Origin: Actinomycetes bacterium
GTDB taxonomy: Bacteria; Actinomycetota; Acidimicrobiia; Acidimicrobiales; RAAP-2
Length of the DNA stretch: 7,710 nt
Assembly (NCBI GenBank): GCA_021791615.1
Contig: JAJYWG010000525.1
Location: forward strand, 1 to 7,710
Direction of reading: 5' to 3'
How positions within the stretch are numbered: position 1 is the stretch's first letter; each line of letters starts with the position of its first letter. The position numbers and the translations under genes are program-made. The notes beneath the pieces were generated by a model that saw nothing but the letters and a program-made list of their open reading frames with translations, had not been told where the DNA came from and ran no database searches. This document shows, piece by piece, positions 5,682 through 7,710 of this stretch.

Positions 5682-6639
5682 GTGTCCGTCCTTCCTGCCT
5701 GACAAGTTCCGCTCCCGGGTCAACCGAAGCGCGGAGCTTGAGGTCGCCGAGTGACGCATCAATGGCCTCGGCGCTCGCGAGCCGCTTGGGATCCCGGAGG
5801 GCGAGGCAGTGGAAGAGCACGTCGCTGAAGGCCATCTGAAGTAGGCGCGTCAGCGCCGCGTCGTTGCCGAACAGGCCGATCCCTGGCGGGGTCGTTAGCG
5901 TGAGCTGGGCGCAGCGTGCGAGCGGCGAGTCGACATCGGCAGTGAGCGCGACGCAGTAGCCACGCGCGGCCGCGGTCTGGGCCGCGCGTACGACACTGTC
6001 GGTGCGCCCGGAATAGGAGATGCAGATCGCGACATCTCCCTGCTCCATGAGCGAGACGTGGGCGAGCTGGGTGTGGGTGTCCTCGGAGAAGCGGACGTCG
6101 AGCCCCAGTCGTAACAACCGATGGTGGAGGTCGGTCGCGACCATGGCGGAGAGACCGACGCCGCACATGACGATCCGGTGTGCCTGGTCGAGCACATCGA
6201 TCAGCTGTGCCAGGCGTCCGTCGGCCACGAGCAGCTCTGCGAACGCCCGCATTCGGGACGAGACGGAGGACAGCACCTTCCATGCGACCCGCTCAGCGCT
6301 ATCGTCGGTATTGATCGTTGGATCGAGCGCGTCGTCGTGCTCGGTCGCGGTTGGGATCACGAGGGCTCGACGGAGCTTCGAGAACCCGGCGTAGCCGAGC
6401 TTTCTGGCAATTCGGTCGAGGGTGGATCGGCTGCTGCCGGTGTGCTGAACCACGTCGTAGGTGGTGACGTTGCCTCGCTGCGCCTCTGGGAGGGTGAGGA
6501 GGTACTCGATGATCTTGCGCTCGGCAGGGCTGCAGCGCATCGCTGCGAGCTCTGCCAGCGGCGTTGGACGTCCCGGTGTTGGGACATAATGTGTCGGCAC
6601 TGGCTCATACGATGCTTGTGCTGAGTCAGAACGCGTCAT
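5668..6639 (-). CDS. RpiR-family transcriptional regulator (HTH + SIS)
   Basis: RpiR-type regulators bind DNA through an N-terminal helix-turn-helix and sense phosphosugars through a C-terminal SIS domain. The protein is 323 aa, slightly longer than usual because of a polar, Pro-rich leader (1-30). The HTH domain spans about 31-95: SPAERKIIEYLL (37-48), VTTYDVVQHTGSSRSTLDRIARKLGYAGF (58-86). The SIS domain spans about 140-280, with IVMCGVGLSAMVATDLHHRL (156-175) and the sugar-phosphate loop ISYSGRTDSVV (207-217). The ATG at 6639 is the only good start, and it lies so close to a candidate promoter that the message may be nearly leaderless. It is the first gene of a unit with the two transketolase subunits (14 nt overlap), so it probably controls its own operon and perhaps the transporter unit through the shared motif. 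Effector unknown; a pentose phosphate or related ester is a reasonable guess. Confidence 0.92.
   Translation of the reverse strand: MTRSDSAQASYEPVPTHYVPTPGRPTPLAELAAMRCSPAERKIIEYLLTLPEAQRGNVTTYDVVQHTGSSRSTLDRIARKLGYAGFSKLRRALVIPTATEHDDALDPTINTDDSAERVAWKVLSSVSSRMRAFAELLVADGRLAQLIDVLDQAHRIVMCGVGLSAMVATDLHHRLLRLGLDVRFSEDTHTQLAHVSLMEQGDVAICISYSGRTDSVVRAAQTAAARGYCVALTADVDSPLARCAQLTLTTPPGIGLFGNDAALTRLLQMAFSDVLFHCLALRDPKRLASAEAIDASLGDLKLRASVDPGAELVRQEGRTLGSD
5690..5696 (-). promoter_or_regulatory. Ribosome binding site supporting a TTG start
   Basis: AGGAAGG on the coding strand, 8 nt before the TTG at 5681 and inside the last codons of the regulator gene. No ATG or GTG lies at a suitable distance, so this site is the main argument for the TTG start of the transketolase N-subunit. 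Confidence 0.6.
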
Positions 6640-6646
6640 TGCCCTT

Positions 6647-6676
6647 GTGCTACACCCGCCGCGAGGGGGATGTCAA
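6647..6676 (-). promoter_or_regulatory. Candidate promoter of the regulator-transketolase operon
   Basis: On the minus strand a perfect TTGACA (6671-6676) is followed after 18 nt by TAGCAC (6647-6652), which keeps the leading TA of a -10 box but not its final T. Transcription would begin about 6-8 nt further on, at or next to the A of the ATG at 6639. The spacing is good, the -35 is perfect and the -10 is weak. A candidate operator abuts the -35 box. Confidence 0.45.
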
Positions 6677-6702
6677 GCCGGTCGGTGGACGCTTGGCCTC
6701 GA
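6677..6702 (-). promoter_or_regulatory. Candidate operator, copy 2 (upstream of the regulator)
   Basis: GCCGGTCGGTGG (6677-6688) followed by CGCTTGGCCTCGA (6690-6702) on the plus strand repeats the two-block motif found at 3801-3829. It directly abuts the TTGACA box, on its upstream side for minus-strand transcription, so a bound protein could block or assist polymerase. A looser third version of the second block, CGCTGGCCTCGAG, is seen at 7001-7013. Confidence 0.42.
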
Positions 6703-7014
6703 GTCCGATCCGCCCCTCCAGCGAGCGGCTTTCCGTACCATAAGAGACAGAAGGTCGTGGTCTCGCGTGCGGGTGACGAGCGCAGGCCTCTGGCGCGTTC
6801 CTGTCCGGCGCAGGGCTGCGCGCACGTGGTTGTCGATCACCGTGGTACCCCTGCGCATCACCCATAAGGACTGCGAACCTGACCTAGCGGTGGCGACGTC
6901 AACCGCCAGATTCAGTCGCATAACCATTGCCTTTCCAGGAGTTCCGCAGCACGCATATCCGCGGATGGACTGAAAGGGCGCGTGAACATGGAGTTCGTCT
7001 CGCTGGCCTCGAGA

Positions 7015-7032
7015 GCGCGTGGTACTACGCGC
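7015..7032 (-). other. Small hairpin after the transposase stop
   Basis: GCGCGT (7015-7020) pairs with ACGCGC (7027-7032) around six bases, 5 nt past the transposase stop at 7038-7040. No T-run follows. It could be a weak terminator or lie near the element's end; the evidence is slight. Confidence 0.25.
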
Positions 7033-7037
7033 CGGCC

Positions 7038-7710
7038 TCAGCTCGCTTCACCGAGCTCCGGGGCTGACGTGAAGTCGTAGAAGCGGGGTGGCTCGGACAC
7101 CTTGAGCGCCGAGAGGACGGCCCGCTGGGCGGGCGTGAGGTCGCTTCGCTGAGAGACGGTGCTCTTGCTCGTCACCATCGTGACGAGATGGAGCCACTCG
7201 AGTTCGTTGCGCAGGTTCGCCCAGGTGTCGCTCGCCCCGACCTCGGCTACGCGCGCGAGGAGAAGGGCCAGCCAGCACAGCTGGACATGCGCGCGGATGC
7301 TGTCCTCGTCCGGGTGGAAGACCGGGCGGAGGTCGATCGTCGACATCAAGTCCCGCCAAGCCCGCTCGGACTGGTAGAGGGCCTTGCAGCAGGTGGCGAT
7401 CTTTTCGTCCGAGAGGGCCTCACCCGAGCTTCGCAACAAGGACTTGCCGTCGAAGTGGGCCCTGCGTCGGATCGCCGCCTTGTCGATGCGCAGCTTCGCG
7501 TCCTTCGTCAGGTGCAAGAAGCGCTTGAGGCCGCACTTCGTCGACAACGCCCCGTAGAGCTCGAGGCACTTGTCGGGGCTCGGGCGGTCGGATCGCTTGA
7601 TGCGGGCCTCGAGGTGGGCGACGATGCGGCCCCGCACCACCTCGTCGCGCCCGGCGCGCTCGGGATTGTGGCAGATGACGAAACGCTCGGTGTTGACGCG
7701 CACGTCCTTC
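7038..7710 (-). CDS. IS1634/IS4-like DDE transposase, C-terminal 223 residues (5' end beyond window)
   Basis: This is the catalytic-domain end of a cut-and-paste transposase. The frame is open to the window edge, so the ORF is cut by the window, not visibly by mutation. FVICHNPERAGRD near the start of the fragment, the DGKSLLRSS stretch in the middle, and ALYQSERAWRDLMSTIDLRPVFH followed by RAHVQLCWLALLLARVAE (which should carry the catalytic Glu, in SERAWR) are typical of IS1634-type enzymes. The C-terminal TPAQRAVLSALKVSEPPRFYDF is also family-like. It ends normally with TGA. The upstream catalytic Asp residues lie off the window, so completeness cannot be judged. It runs the same way as the sugar genes, and read-through into them is conceivable. 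The family call rests on remembered motifs; IS4 and IS1634 are close relatives. Confidence 0.82.
   Translation of the reverse strand, partial: KDVRVNTERFVICHNPERAGRDEVVRGRIVAHLEARIKRSDRPSPDKCLELYGALSTKCGLKRFLHLTKDAKLRIDKAAIRRRAHFDGKSLLRSSGEALSDEKIATCCKALYQSERAWRDLMSTIDLRPVFHPDEDSIRAHVQLCWLALLLARVAEVGASDTWANLRNELEWLHLVTMVTSKSTVSQRSDLTPAQRAVLSALKVSEPPRFYDFTSAPELGEAS
7038..7710 (-). mobile_element. Part of an IS1634/IS4-like insertion sequence
   Basis: The transposase fragment implies an insertion sequence whose 3' end lies somewhere between about 6980 and 7037 and whose other end is outside the window. No terminal inverted repeat or target duplication can be assigned because only one end is visible. 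Coordinates given are only those of the coding part. Confidence 0.6.

Larger units (their letters stand above)
6640..7037. other. Intergenic region without a convincing gene
   Basis: About 400 bases separate the regulator from the transposase remnant. Short open frames exist on both strands (for example 6647-6973 plus and 6673-6927 minus), but none shows a recognisable domain or a good ribosome site, and their composition is Arg-rich like noise in GC-rich DNA. The end next to the regulator holds the promoter and candidate operator. The other end should contain the terminal repeat of the insertion sequence, but with only one end in the window it cannot be placed. A weak inverted repeat (6929-6938 with 6970-6979) flanks the 10-base palindrome ATCCGCGGAT (6957-6966). 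Confidence 0.6.

Noticed and set aside
5682..5762. Longer transketolase N-subunit starting with ATG at 5762
   Set aside because: It would overlap the regulator by about 95 nt and adds a Ser/Arg-rich stretch unlike the family; AGGAAGG before TTG 5681 fits better.
6647..6973. Plus-strand open frame of 108 codons in the intergenic region
   Set aside because: No known domain, Arg-rich noise-like composition, no convincing ribosome site, and it runs across the regulator's promoter.

Overview
High-GC bacterial DNA, most likely from an actinobacterium-like Gram-positive. The evidence is GTG and TTG starts next to ATG, tightly overlapping genes, purine-rich ribosome sites, and a family-1 sugar importer with no ATPase gene beside it. 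The species cannot be named from the sequence. Every convincing gene is on the minus strand, so transcription runs from high to low coordinates.

Layout in transcription order. (a) 7710-7038: C-terminal part of an IS1634/IS4-like DDE transposase, cut by the window edge. (b) 7037-6640: about 400 bases without a convincing gene, ending in a probable promoter (-35 TTGACA) that lies almost on top of the next start codon. (c) 6639-3889: an RpiR-type HTH+SIS regulator followed by the two subunits of a split transketolase. The regulator overlaps the N-subunit by 14 nt, and the N-subunit overlaps the C-subunit by 4 nt. (d) 3888-3712: a 177-nt gap with a stem-loop straight after the transketolase stop, a tandem 21-bp repeat, and a motif also found upstream of the regulator. 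(e) 3711-1: a sugar-binding protein, two membrane permeases overlapping by ATGA, and the first 158 codons of an FGGY (xylulokinase-like) kinase that runs off the window.

The genes read as one carbohydrate-use locus. A binding protein and two permeases bring in a sugar or polyol; the FGGY kinase phosphorylates a ketose (or polyol); the split transketolase moves a two-carbon unit from the phosphorylated ketose into central metabolism; the RpiR protein senses a sugar phosphate through its SIS domain and probably controls both transcription units. Ordinary D-xylulose metabolism would fit, but so would a specialised branch such as D-apiose use, which also pairs an FGGY kinase with a two-subunit transketolase. 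The window alone cannot decide.

The most striking non-coding feature is a very stable hairpin (2228-2273) inside the 5' coding part of the first permease gene. It may help the binding protein to be made in excess over the permeases.
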